Shown in pieces: positions 7,592 to 16,990 of a stretch of DNA of 64,000 nucleotides. The stretch covers positions 229,740 through 293,739 of the forward strand of contig JABLUY010000013.1 of the NCBI GenBank assembly GCA_013306675.1, given 5' to 3'. The stretch's first letter is position 1, and each line of letters opens with the position of its first letter. Origin of the DNA: Thraustochytrium sp. TN22 (Eukaryota > Sar > Bigyra > Thraustochytrida > Thraustochytriidae). The notes beneath the pieces were generated by a model. The model saw only the letters and a list, made by a program, of their open reading frames with translations. It searched no databases and was not told the origin of the DNA. Both the position numbers and the translations under genes were made by a program.

Positions 7592-9844
7592 CTAGCCGGT
7601 GGAGTAGAGGGCGTCGCGCGCGCCGCAGTCGCCGCGGTCGCCGGCGTTGCCGGAGCCGTCCGAGGAGACGTAGCCCGTGAAGCAGGTGCAGGCGCCGGTG
7701 GAGCGGTCGCAGAGCCCGTGGCTGGCGCACTCGAGGTTCTCGCGCGTGCCGGCCGTGTCCTGCGCGACCGTGGCGGAGGCGGAGCCGCCGGTGAGCGAGG
7801 AGCTCGAAGTCATGAGGGGCAGGTCGCCCAGCTCCGTGAGGAAGGTGACCGAAATGACGACGCCGCCCGAAGAGCAGGCCTCGGAGCTGGCGCCGTCGTC
7901 CAAGGCCACGGTGACGGTGCCGATGGTATCGAGCGCCTCGAGCGCCGCCTTGACGTCTTCCGCCGCGGCGTTGTAGTTGATCGCGGCCGTCTCGTGCTGC
8001 CGAAACGTGAGCGTAAAGGTGCCGCCCGTGGCCGAGCACGTCACGGTCTGCTTCTCGTGCACGCCGCTCGTGGACGGGTCGTCGCCCGTCGGGCACCGCA
8101 AAATGGAGCAGTCGTGGCCGGCCGCGTCGTACATTCCATAGTCGTAGAGCAGCGACTGGTCGCACTTGCACCCAAAGAGCTTCTGCGCGTCCCACGTGGC
8201 CAGGTTGGCCGCATCCGTCCCGTACGTCCGGGCCGTGGCATCGCCATTGTCCAGCGTCTCCTCGGCGAAGCGCGCATTGGAGATGCAAATGCCGCGCCCC
8301 GAGCACGAGTTCGGGCACGAGGTGCGCTGGCAGGCGCTGCCGGTGAACCCGTTCATGCACGAGCACGTTCCCAGCACCGAGTCGCAATGCCCGCGGTTCG
8401 AGCACTCCGTGCCACTGTGGTGCGCCACCTCGGGCCGCGCGTAGGCCTCCGCGTAGGTGACCGAGGACCCGCCGTAGGCGCTGGCCAGCGGCAGCGTCGT
8501 GCCGTCAAAGGTGTCTGCTGTCGACGTCGACACCGTCAGCGTCTCGCCGTTGATGATGACCGTGTCGCCGCGCATCACGTACGCGCGCACGTCCTCCGTC
8601 GTCGTCACCGCCGTGCCGCCGTTCGCCACCGTCACGAACCCCGGCAGACTCACGCCGGCCTCCGCAAACCACGCCGCCCCCTTGGGGCAGATGCGCGTGT
8701 TGCAATCCGCGCCCGTGTATCCATCGTAACACGTGCACGTGTACGTGACGCCGCTGCAGGTGCCATGGCCCGAGCACGAGGTCGACCCCGGGCACGCGGC
8801 CGTCGTTCCGTAGCCGCAGTCGCCCGAGAGGCCCACGGCGCCCGCGCGATCCGACGAGCTAAAGCCCGTGTAGCACGTGCACTGGCCCGACGTCGTGTCG
8901 CAAATGCCGCGCCCGTTGCACACAAGGTTCTCCTTGGTGCCCACCACGGTCGCCACGCCCTGCGCGCTCGTCTGCCCAGAGTGCACAATCTCCAGCGTCG
9001 GCGTCGAGCCCGTGGACGCAAGATCGTTCTTGGCCACGCGAAGCTGCGGCACGTCGCCCGGGTTGTGCGTGAAGGTGATGGCCGTGCTCACGCCGTCCGC
9101 GTCGCACACCGCGGTCCCGCCAGTGAACGCCACCGACACGCCGTACACCTGCAGAAGTGCCTCCAGCGCCGTCTGCACTGCCGTCGTGTCCGCGTCGAAG
9201 CTGATGGGCCCGGCGATCTCGCCCTTGAACGAGAGGTAGAACTCGCCCGAGCATGTTGCGGGGCACGTGCAGTCGATCACTTGCACCTCGTCCGCCTGCG
9301 AGGTCGTCATCGGGTCGTCGCCGTACGGGCACTCGCGCTTCGAGCAGTCGTACCCGGCCCATCCCGGCTCGCACATGCAACCGTAGATGCGCGTCGCCTC
9401 CCACGAGGTCTCATACGTCACCTCGCGGAAGAAGTTCAGGTCATCCTTGGTGCGCGCCGCGTCCTTGAGCGACACGCACTGCCCATGCCCGTTGCAGTTG
9501 CTCGGGCACGACATGCGCTCGCACGCCAGCCCAGAGAAGCCGGCCTGGCACACGCACAGCCCGTCGCCCGCCGTGCACGACCCTGCATTCGAGCACACCG
9601 CCAGCGTCGAGTGAATTGTGTCCGTGGCGCTCGCGTCGCCCACCCACTGCCGCCCCGACGGGCACTGCCGCAGCGAGCAGTCCGCGCCCGTCCACTGCGC
9701 GTGGCAGCTGCACGTGCACGACCCTGTCTGGCAGTACCCGTGGCCCGAGCACTTGTTCGCGCAGCACGCCGCCGCCGGCGTCAGCAGCGCCGCCAGCACT
9801 GCCGCCAGCACCGCCGCCGCCAGCCCAGCCTGTGCGGCCCGCAT
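7592..9844 (-). CDS. Secreted EGF-repeat protein, possibly mastigoneme/SIG1-like
   Basis: 750 residues from the ATG at 9844, chosen because it starts a clear signal peptide (MRAAQAGLAAAVLAAVLAAL, cleavage near Ala-Cys at about 26). The frame is open upstream but unconvincing. At least eight EGF-like units of the type CSGHGxCxxxxxCxCxxGxxGxxC are interleaved with CPxGxxW and CPxGDDP segments. Two copies of a longer module follow a GDDP motif. Each has a beta-rich stretch with F-x-L-x-F, AxxxVxxALExL and GD(L/V)PxL, then an EGF unit ending in GDCG. This alternation is common in stramenopile and algal surface proteins. The family includes, from memory, mastigoneme proteins and diatom SIG1. No transmembrane segment or GPI-type tail is evident, so it is probably exported or part of the cell or flagellar surface. 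Confidence 0.85.
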   Translation of the reverse strand: MRAAQAGLAAAVLAAVLAALLTPAAACCANKCSGHGYCQTGSCTCSCHAQWTGADCSLRQCPSGRQWVGDASATDTIHSTLAVCSNAGSCTAGDGLCVCQAGFSGLACERMSCPSNCNGHGQCVSLKDAARTKDDLNFFREVTYETSWEATRIYGCMCEPGWAGYDCSKRECPYGDDPMTTSQADEVQVIDCTCPATCSGEFYLSFKGEIAGPISFDADTTAVQTALEALLQVYGVSVAFTGGTAVCDADGVSTAITFTHNPGDVPQLRVAKNDLASTGSTPTLEIVHSGQTSAQGVATVVGTKENLVCNGRGICDTTSGQCTCYTGFSSSDRAGAVGLSGDCGYGTTAACPGSTSCSGHGTCSGVTYTCTCYDGYTGADCNTRICPKGAAWFAEAGVSLPGFVTVANGGTAVTTTEDVRAYVMRGDTVIINGETLTVSTSTADTFDGTTLPLASAYGGSSVTYAEAYARPEVAHHSGTECSNRGHCDSVLGTCSCMNGFTGSACQRTSCPNSCSGRGICISNARFAEETLDNGDATARTYGTDAANLATWDAQKLFGCKCDQSLLYDYGMYDAAGHDCSILRCPTGDDPSTSGVHEKQTVTCSATGGTFTLTFRQHETAAINYNAAAEDVKAALEALDTIGTVTVALDDGASSEACSSGGVVISVTFLTELGDLPLMTSSSSLTGGSASATVAQDTAGTRENLECASHGLCDRSTGACTCFTGYVSSDGSGNAGDRGDCGARDALYSTG

Positions 9845-10534
9845 CCTTGCGCCGCGAGCTTCGAGTCGCGACCCGCGACCTTGGCGCCGTGCCGAGTCGC
9901 GCTGAGCCGCGCCGACCTTGCGTCTCGCTTCCGAGCGCCTCGCCCTCGCCACTCCTGCGATTGCCGACGCTATTGCCGTCGCTGTCGCCGGCGCCGGCGC
10001 CGGCGACAGCGACGGGCTGCGACGACCGTTGGGTCTTTTGGGACGCGTAACTTGTTCGCTTTTTTTTGTTTTTCGGGCCTCTTTCTGACTCCGAACTCCG
10101 AGTCCTTCTTGCGACAACTTGCAGTGAAGACTCGGAGAGAGAGAGGGAGAGCTGAGTAGGATAAGCTGGCGCCCCGTCGCATGCACTGACGCTGGCTGAT
10201 GCGTGGCCGGCCGAGGCGCCGCCGTGGGCTGCCAGGGCAGCTGCAGTGCAAAAGCCAAGTGTTCTGAAAAGTTGCGCCGCGAGTCACAAACACTTCGACG
10301 ACAGTGCGATCGCCCTCACAATCACATAGCTCTAGAGTGCTGGCGGTACCAGTACTGTCTCGAGCGCTGATTCGCTCTGGTCATCAGGTGACAGGTCACT
10401 TTGTTCTATCTTCGGATAATCTTCCCTCCGAGTCGCAAGCTCGTCGACTTTGCACTGATAAACCTGGCAGGCGTACGATTCGAGCTGAGTTTGACAGCTC
10501 GAGCGGGAGATTAATTTGTTACATGGCACCGAGA
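9845..10534. promoter_or_regulatory. Promoter region of the EGF-repeat gene
   Basis: 690 bp between the AFG2 stop codon and the EGF-gene ATG, both genes leftward. It contains the 40-bp palindrome at 9976-10015 and a T-rich stretch at 10060-10075. 10260-10530 has near-average base composition and no recognisable gene. The open frames there are reverse shadows. Confidence 0.5.
9976..10015. repeat. Perfect 40-bp palindrome
   Basis: The left arm starts CCGTCGCTGTCG and the right arm ends CGACAGCGACGG, with a GCGCC/GGCGC centre between 9995 and 9996. All 20 base pairs match and there is no spacer. It lies 132 bp upstream of the EGF-gene start codon. Confidence 0.97.
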
Positions 10535-13207
10535 TCATGCAGCTCGGAGGCCGCGCTGGAGATCGTCGTAAAAGGCAAGCATGGCAGGCGTGATCTGGGG
10601 CTCGATGCGGTCGGCGGCCGCGTCAAAGTCGACCTGAGCGACGGCCTGGACGTCAGCATCGCGCTCAAGGGCGTGCATGGCGGCCTCGCGACAAAGTGCG
10701 CCAACCTCGGCGCCCGAGTAGCCCTGCGTGGCGCCAGCGGCGAGGACAGCCAGGTCAACGTCGTCTGCGAGCGGCATGCGGCGTGTGTGGATGCGTAGAA
10801 TCGCCTCGCGCGCCGCCTCGTCAGGAGGGCTGACGAGGATGAGGCGGTCGAGGCGGCCCGGGCGAAGGAGCGCGGCGTCTACCAGGTCGGGGCGATTGGT
10901 GGCCGCGACAACCACGACCCGGCGGCGCGACTCGATGCCGTCCATCTCCGTGAGGAGCTGGCTGAGCACGCGGTCCGCGACGCCGCCTGCCGAGCCGGCG
11001 TCGGCTCCAGCACCGCGCGCGCCGGCGAGCGCGTCAATCTCGTCGAAAAAGACTACGGTGGGCTCGGCCAAACGCGCCTTGCGGAAGACCTCGTGCACGG
11101 CGCGCTCCGACTCGCCCACCCACTTGTTGAAGAGCTCGGGGCCCTTGATGGCAATGAAGTTCATCTTGCACTCCGTCGCAATCGCCTTGGCCAGGAGAGT
11201 CTTGGAGCAGCCAGGCGGTCCGTAAAGCAGGACGCCCTGCGGGGGCCGAATGCCCATGCGTGCGAAGCCGGCCAGGAACTCGGGCTCGACTGCCTCGCGC
11301 AGCAGCTGCTTCACCTCGTCTTGGCCGCCCACGTCCTCCCACCGCACCTTGGGCACCTCCACGGCAAACTCGCGCAGCGCGCTCGGCTTGATGGAGGCGC
11401 GCGCCGCGAGCACGTCCTGCAGCTCCACGGCCGCGCTGTCGTCACCGGGCCCGTCCAGCTGCCTGCGCAGCGCCTGCCACGCCGCCTCGCGACAGACCGC
11501 CATGATGTCTGCGCCCACAAAGCCGTGCATCTCCTCCGCGACGCGCTCCAGGTCTTCCTGCGCCAGCCCATGCGGAAAAGCGCCCAGGTGGATGCGCAGG
11601 ATGTCCGCGCGGTCCGCGGCCGCCGGCACGCCCACCTCCACCTCGCGGTCGAAGCGGCCGGGCCGCCGCAACGCCGGGTCCACGGCCGCGGGCCGGTTCG
11701 AGGCCGCCATGACGGCGATGCGCCCGCCCGCCGCAACGCGGTCTAGCTGCTGCATAAGTACGCCCACGATGCGCGTGTGCACGGCCGCCATGCTCGATGA
11801 GGACTCGGCCGCCTGCCCGCGCGCCGGGCACAGCGCGTCGATCTCGTCGATGAAGACCATGGCCGGCGTCTGCGCGAGCGCCGCTTCGAAGATGGCTCGG
11901 ATGCGCGACTCCGCCTGGCCCACGAAGTGGCTCACCACCTCGGCGCCATTGATCACGTGCAGGGACGCGCCAAACTCGCTCGCCGCGCTGCGCGCGATCA
12001 GCGTCTTGCCGGTTCCCGGAGGCCCGTGCAGCAACACGCCGCGGGGCACCTGCACGCCCGGCCCCATCGCCGCGCGGTCGTCGTCGCGGTCCGCGCCGAG
12101 CGCCAGGCCCAGCACCTCTCGCACCTGGTCCACCTGCTCCCGGAGACCGCCCACCAGCGCCGGGGCGCTCACGTCCTCAGCCGCGTCGCCAGCCGCCAAG
12201 GCAGGCTCGACAGCGGCCGGCTCCACCGCCGGGCGCGCTTCCTCGCTGCTGCATTCCAGGGACAGGTTCGTGTCGCGCGCCACACGCGCGGCCACCACGT
12301 CCACCGGTACCACGGCCTCCACCACGAGGCTGAGGTAATAGCCATTCAGCAGGAGGCCGCACGTGGTGCCGGGCGCGAGGTGCTCGCCCAAGAGGCACTC
12401 TCGCACGTACGTGTGAACGACCGGATCCTGCAGGCTCTGGCGCGCCGCCGCCTCGGCGCGAATGTCCGCCGTCCGCACCTTGAGCCGCGCCGAAGAGCAT
12501 CGCGCCGTGGCGCCATGCGCCACGCGGACCACGTCGCAAGTCATCTCGCCCTCCAGAGCGGCGGCCAGGCTCTTGCTGAGTTGCACCTCGTTCGCTCGCA
12601 GGGACGCGAGCGGCCACACCGACCCGACGCTGGCGCTGCCTTTCGTCGACCCGCGCACCTGAACCAGCGCCCCCGGCGCCACGCGCAGGCGCGCCATCTC
12701 ATCCGCGCGCATCAGCACGCGGTTGCGCATGACATGGTCCCGCTTGGTCGCAGCCTGCGTCTGCGAGATGCGCAGGCCGTTCAGGCTGCTCAGCTCTGGC
12801 TCGGCCGTGGTCTCCGCCGGCGCGTCCACGGACAGGGCGGCCACCTGCGCGGTCAGCGCCCCGAGCGCACCATCTTCGTCGTCCTCGTCCTCGTCCTCAT
12901 CGTCGTCGTCGTCCGCCGCGGCCTCGCCCGTGCCCTTTTCGTCGCGGGGCTGCGCGGCCGCAGAGGCCGGTGTGCCGCGTCCCCGAGTTCCTGTACCGCG
13001 CCGCGCCTGCGTCGCCTGCGCCCTCTGCGGCGTCTGCAGGGCCGCCGCGGGCGCCGCCGCCGCCGCCGCCGCCGTGGTTGTCGCCGCGGCCACGCCCAGG
13101 TCCGCGTCGCTGTCCGAGTCGTCCTGCGCCGCCGCGGCCAGCAGCAGCTGCCGCTGCAGCTTCTTCTGCTTGCGCTTCTTCTTCTCCGACGACGCGCCCG
13201 CCGGCAT
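10535..13207 (-). CDS. AFG2: AFG2/Drg1 (SPATA5)-type double AAA ATPase
   Basis: 890 residues from the ATG at 13207. The frame is open to 13516, but that extension is translated GCTGC repeat. AFG2/Drg1 releases shuttling factors from pre-60S ribosomal particles in the cytoplasm. The N-terminus has a Lys-rich stretch (9-18), Ala-rich and acidic low complexity (to about 113), then a Cdc48-like N domain (about 150-320). D1 has Walker A GPPGTGKT (395-402), Walker B VFIDEIDAL and RRPGRFDR. D2 has GPPGCSKT (663-670), Walker B VFFDEIDAL and LRPGRLDR. The Cys in the D2 Walker A, followed by KGPELFNKWVGESERAV, is characteristic of the AFG2/SPATA5 branch rather than Cdc48/p97. All key ATPase residues are present. 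It is divergent from EDRF1 across 310 bp. Confidence 0.92.
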   Translation of the reverse strand: MPAGASSEKKKRKQKKLQRQLLLAAAAQDDSDSDADLGVAAATTTAAAAAAAPAAALQTPQRAQATQARRGTGTRGRGTPASAAAQPRDEKGTGEAAADDDDDEDEDEDDEDGALGALTAQVAALSVDAPAETTAEPELSSLNGLRISQTQAATKRDHVMRNRVLMRADEMARLRVAPGALVQVRGSTKGSASVGSVWPLASLRANEVQLSKSLAAALEGEMTCDVVRVAHGATARCSSARLKVRTADIRAEAAARQSLQDPVVHTYVRECLLGEHLAPGTTCGLLLNGYYLSLVVEAVVPVDVVAARVARDTNLSLECSSEEARPAVEPAAVEPALAAGDAAEDVSAPALVGGLREQVDQVREVLGLALGADRDDDRAAMGPGVQVPRGVLLHGPPGTGKTLIARSAASEFGASLHVINGAEVVSHFVGQAESRIRAIFEAALAQTPAMVFIDEIDALCPARGQAAESSSSMAAVHTRIVGVLMQQLDRVAAGGRIAVMAASNRPAAVDPALRRPGRFDREVEVGVPAAADRADILRIHLGAFPHGLAQEDLERVAEEMHGFVGADIMAVCREAAWQALRRQLDGPGDDSAAVELQDVLAARASIKPSALREFAVEVPKVRWEDVGGQDEVKQLLREAVEPEFLAGFARMGIRPPQGVLLYGPPGCSKTLLAKAIATECKMNFIAIKGPELFNKWVGESERAVHEVFRKARLAEPTVVFFDEIDALAGARGAGADAGSAGGVADRVLSQLLTEMDGIESRRRVVVVAATNRPDLVDAALLRPGRLDRLILVSPPDEAAREAILRIHTRRMPLADDVDLAVLAAGATQGYSGAEVGALCREAAMHALERDADVQAVAQVDFDAAADRIEPQITPAMLAFYDDLQRGLRAA

Positions 13208-13517
13208 CGCGCCCGCCGCCGAGGCCCGCGGCGCCCGCGCGCTGGCCGAGGCCGCCGCCAAGCGCGGCTCTGGCAGTGGTGGCTCTGCTCGCGCGGCGCC
13301 ACGATCCCCAGCTCCAGAACCCCGGCGCGCCGCGCAGGCCACCGCTACGCTGCGCTGCGCCGCGCTGCGCTGCGCTGCGCTGCGGCGGCGGAGGGCTGCG
13401 CTGCGCTGCGCTGCGCTGCGACCTGCGGCGGGCTGAGCGAGCTGCGCGGCCGCGGAGCTCGCGCTGCGCGGGCAAGAGGTCGGGGCGCTCCAGCCCGTCG
13501 CCGCCACCACCAGCAAG
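13208..13517. promoter_or_regulatory. Divergent promoter of AFG2 and EDRF1 with GCTGC arrays
   Basis: 310 bp between the two start codons. Two arrays of the pentamer TGCGC/GCTGC lie at 13347-13384 and 13393-13422. The position implies a bidirectional promoter or two short 5' UTRs. Confidence 0.6.
13347..13422. repeat. Pentanucleotide arrays (GCTGC)n
   Basis: Two near-perfect 5-bp arrays (about 38 and 30 bp) are separated by a G-rich stretch. They lie inside the AFG2/EDRF1 divergent promoter. Confidence 0.93.
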
Positions 13518-16500
13518 ATGCTGTCCGGCGTGCCGGACCTGGAGCCCGTGGCGCGCTTCGACGGCGGCAGGCGCGAGGATCAGGACGACGACGCCCTCAG
13601 TCACGTCCTCGATGTGCGGCAAGAGCAGCAGCAGCAGCAGCAGCAGCTGCTGCTGGAGGAGGCGGAGGCTGAGCTGGAGGACGAGGGCGACCAGCAGGCC
13701 CAGGCGGGAGGGCTGGCGAACCTGCTGGACATTCTGCGCGGGCCGGCACTGCGCGACCTGACACGACTCGACCCGAACGAGAACCTGAACGAGCTGGTCG
13801 TCTTTCGGCGACCCGCGTACGGCCCGCTGCCACCGTCGGCGGCCGCAGCGGAGGACGGCGAGGCGGCGCACTTTGCGGCCGGCGATCTGCTGGGCGCCGA
13901 GACCGTCGAGGACGCGGACCAGGGGCTCGAGACGCAGCGGGTAGGGACGCGCGTCGATGTGGTGGCCTCGGACGACGACATCAAGAAGGTCTTCCAGCTC
14001 TCGCTCGACCCTGTCGGCGCCACATGCAATCTCGTGGTGCAGCGCGTTGGCAACGTGCTCGTACTGGATGGATCCTTCGACGGCGACAGCCTCTTTGGAG
14101 CGCAGCAGGCCCAGCAGCAAGAGCAACATGAGCAGGAGGAGGCTGCGGCGCAAAGGGCTCGCGAGGCCGCGGCGGATTCCCTCGAGTCCAAATTCCTCTT
14201 CTACTCAGTCAAGACGGCCGAGGCCGAGGAGGGCCTGGGCGACGGGGAAGAGGCGACGGAAGGGGAGCAACCCATGAGCGCCAAGAAGAAGCGCAGCCGC
14301 GCCGCCGTGGCGGTGGCGCGCGAGACTTCGCTCCCTATCAAGGTGGAGCATGACCGGGACGGCGATGCGGGCGCGGAAGAGGCGAGCGAGGGCGCGGAAG
14401 ACAGCACAACCCGCGCCGAGGGCGCCTCTTTCGCACGCGTGGTGCGCTGGCGTGTCGGCAGACTGAACCTTTTGCTGGGCAGCAACCTGGTGATCGCGCG
14501 CGACCAGGAGAACGCGTGCGAGGTCACGCTGCAGCTTCACGACGCCCAGGACAAGGTCACCTCACGCGTATGCCTGGACTACTGGCTGGACAACAAGATC
14601 AACGGCGCGCAGCGCACGGCCATTTGCATTCACCGCGAAGGCCTGGTGCAAGGGTACAAATTCGTCGACACAGACCAGCTGCCGCACATGGACGCGGACC
14701 TCAAGGTGCGCGATGGTCCCGGCGCCAGTGGCGCAGGCGATGCAGAGGGGGAGGAGGTTGGCTTCGCACCGACCGCCGTCACCTCGCGCGCGTGTAACCT
14801 GCTCTCGTTCCTGCAGGAACACTGCACGCAGGACGGCGCCACCTACTATCTGTTCAAGAGTCCGGGCGCGGGCGCCGAGGTGTGCCTGTTTGAGCTCATG
14901 TCGCCGCAGCGCGAGGCGCAGGACGTGCCGGCGCCCATCCGCCGCACCTTTGCCGTTCCTGTGGCGACGCTGTATCGCCGCCTGGCCGCGCGTCTGCTCG
15001 CGGAGGGCGCCGCGCCGGCGCGCTCGCGCGCGCTGCACCTGTTGCAGCAGAGCGTCAAAGTTCTGGACCTGGGCAGCGCAAGCGACGCAGCGCGACTCGC
15101 TGAGAGCGTCGCGTCGCGTCAGCTGCTCGCCGCCGCCTTTGCCGGACCCAGCGCACTCCGCGTCCCGGCCCCGGCGGCCGTGTCCCTCTCGCCGTCGGTC
15201 GACTGCGTCGACCCACCGCAGGAGAGCGCGGTGCAGGACCTAGTCCAGGCCGCGCGGAGCCTCGAGCAGGCGCTGCGCGACGCGCTGGCACTTGCCGCGG
15301 CTGCGCGCAGGCACCGGGGTGCCACGCAGGACAGTGTCGACGCCGAGGAGGAGGCGGCCTTCCAGGTGGAGGGCAAGACGGCCGCCGCGGTCGAGGCGCA
15401 GACGCGCGAGGCGCTGGTGGCGGTCTACTTACGGGTCGCACTCGCTGACACGAGGCGCAAGCCTGCGCGCGGCATTCGGCGTGCGCTCTTGGCGAGCCGC
15501 CACGCCGGTGCGGTGCTCTGGGATCGCCTTGGTGACGTCGCCCTGTACTGGACAGCCTTCTTGCTGGCGCGCGCACTAGCGCCGCAGCAAGCGGCCGCCG
15601 CAGACGAGGCGAGTGCGGACGATGTGGAGCTGACCATGAACGAGGACAGCGAGGCGGACAGCGATGGACAGCAGCAACGGCAGCAACAGCAGCCGCTTCC
15701 AGCACCGGAGCTGGGCGCCCTGGAGGGCATGCTGAGCCTGCTGGAAAAGGGAGCGCTGGACCCAGAGCTAGGCTGGAATCAGGTGGCGCAGCTCCTATGG
15801 CGATCGGTGTCTGCGCGGCCTGGACGCGCGTGCGGCAAGGACCTGCTCTTTGAGGCGTACTTGGCGCTTGCCCGTCATTACATGCAGCACGGGCGCTTCA
15901 CCAAGGCCTTTCGGCACCTGCAGCAGGGCGTACAGCTCTTTCGCAGCGTGCGCAGCGGATCGCACGCCGAGACTTTGCAGCTGGAGCTCCTCATGCTCTC
16001 ATTTTCAAGCTTTTGCGGCATCGACCTGGGCGAGGGCGCCGACGTGGTGAGCGCACAGACGCTGCTGAGCGTGCTCTCCGACGCCGAAGCGCACGCGCGC
16101 GCACAGGAGCGCCTTGACAAGTTTGGCGTGCAAATCCAGCGCCAGGCGCTGTGTTCGCACGACCTTGAGGCGTACCGCCGCGCGTGGTCGGCGGCGCAAG
16201 CAATTTTGCAGGGTCCCGCCGGTCCGGGCGCGCTGAGTGCCCGGGCCAAGGACTGCTGCGCACTGGCCGCCGCGCGCTTTGGCCTGGAGCTTTGCAAGCA
16301 GGGCGCCCACGACGAGGGCAAGAAGCTGCTGATGCAGGCCATGGAGCTGGGCGGCGACGCGAGCGACGCCCGGCTCGCGCCGCGCCTGCGGTTCGCCTTT
16401 GGGCTCGGCACTGCGCAGCGCGTCAATGTGGGCCCGCCCGGCAAGCCGCAAGCCGCCGTACTGGAGGGCGCTCAGGAGCGCGTGTTTCGCGCGGCAGTGA

Positions 16501-16922
16501 GCGAGCTCAGGGCAGCGCTGCGCGCCTTCGAGGCGACGGAACCGGCTTCGCGCGAGAGCATTGTCGATGCGCTGGTTGCGCGCACGGAACTGGCTCGCCT
16601 GCATCTGGCAGCCTTCGAGTCGAATCCTGGCTCTTTTGCACTTTGCCGCGAGGCGCTTGATCTTGTCCTCGGGTCCGCGTCCTCATTGAACGCGCTCTCC
16701 GGAGAACATGGGAAGCAGGAGGAGGAGGAGGACGTCGACGATGACGACGAGGACGCCTACCACTGGATGGTGCTGATCAAGATTCTGCAACGCTCCTGTC
16801 AGGAGGGCCTGCGCGTGCGCCGGGACGACGCGCGACTCAAGGAAGCGTACCGCCGCTCGCTGCAGGGCGACCAGGACCCCCAGCACGTCCTTGCGGACGT
16901 GGCGCAGATTCTGCAAGGCTGA
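13518..16922 (+). CDS. EDRF1: EDRF1-like protein
   Basis: 1134 residues from the ATG at 13518. It resembles animal and plant EDRF1 (erythroid differentiation-related factor 1), a large protein implicated in transcriptional control in animals. Its molecular role in protists is unknown. The diagnostic block is at about residues 315-420: a strand of the form LNLLLGSNLVI, then CLDYWLDN, a GLVQ-Y-K stretch, and later NLLSFL, ending in TYYLFK...C-LFEL. A further PFxxPVAxLxYR-like helix follows. The N-terminus begins LSGVPDLEP and carries a poly-Gln run (residues 36-42). The second half is largely helical with TPR-like repeats (about 765-1080) and two acidic loops. It converges on the CAP-Gly/ankyrin gene with only 68 bp between stop codons. 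Confidence 0.85.
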   Translation: MLSGVPDLEPVARFDGGRREDQDDDALSHVLDVRQEQQQQQQQLLLEEAEAELEDEGDQQAQAGGLANLLDILRGPALRDLTRLDPNENLNELVVFRRPAYGPLPPSAAAAEDGEAAHFAAGDLLGAETVEDADQGLETQRVGTRVDVVASDDDIKKVFQLSLDPVGATCNLVVQRVGNVLVLDGSFDGDSLFGAQQAQQQEQHEQEEAAAQRAREAAADSLESKFLFYSVKTAEAEEGLGDGEEATEGEQPMSAKKKRSRAAVAVARETSLPIKVEHDRDGDAGAEEASEGAEDSTTRAEGASFARVVRWRVGRLNLLLGSNLVIARDQENACEVTLQLHDAQDKVTSRVCLDYWLDNKINGAQRTAICIHREGLVQGYKFVDTDQLPHMDADLKVRDGPGASGAGDAEGEEVGFAPTAVTSRACNLLSFLQEHCTQDGATYYLFKSPGAGAEVCLFELMSPQREAQDVPAPIRRTFAVPVATLYRRLAARLLAEGAAPARSRALHLLQQSVKVLDLGSASDAARLAESVASRQLLAAAFAGPSALRVPAPAAVSLSPSVDCVDPPQESAVQDLVQAARSLEQALRDALALAAAARRHRGATQDSVDAEEEAAFQVEGKTAAAVEAQTREALVAVYLRVALADTRRKPARGIRRALLASRHAGAVLWDRLGDVALYWTAFLLARALAPQQAAAADEASADDVELTMNEDSEADSDGQQQRQQQQPLPAPELGALEGMLSLLEKGALDPELGWNQVAQLLWRSVSARPGRACGKDLLFEAYLALARHYMQHGRFTKAFRHLQQGVQLFRSVRSGSHAETLQLELLMLSFSSFCGIDLGEGADVVSAQTLLSVLSDAEAHARAQERLDKFGVQIQRQALCSHDLEAYRRAWSAAQAILQGPAGPGALSARAKDCCALAAARFGLELCKQGAHDEGKKLLMQAMELGGDASDARLAPRLRFAFGLGTAQRVNVGPPGKPQAAVLEGAQERVFRAAVSELRAALRAFEATEPASRESIVDALVARTELARLHLAAFESNPGSFALCREALDLVLGSASSLNALSGEHGKQEEEEDVDDDDEDAYHWMVLIKILQRSCQEGLRVRRDDARLKEAYRRSLQGDQDPQHVLADVAQILQG

Positions 16923-16990
16923 TGTCTTTTCGTGGCGGCTGGTGGCTGGTAAGAAGCAAAAATGCATGGAAGCTATCTCTTGCGACCCCC

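Noticed and set aside
7718-10159. 813-codon plus-strand frame opposite the EGF gene
   Set aside because: Arg/Ala/His-rich shadow. The EGF Cys pattern and signal peptide are on the minus strand.
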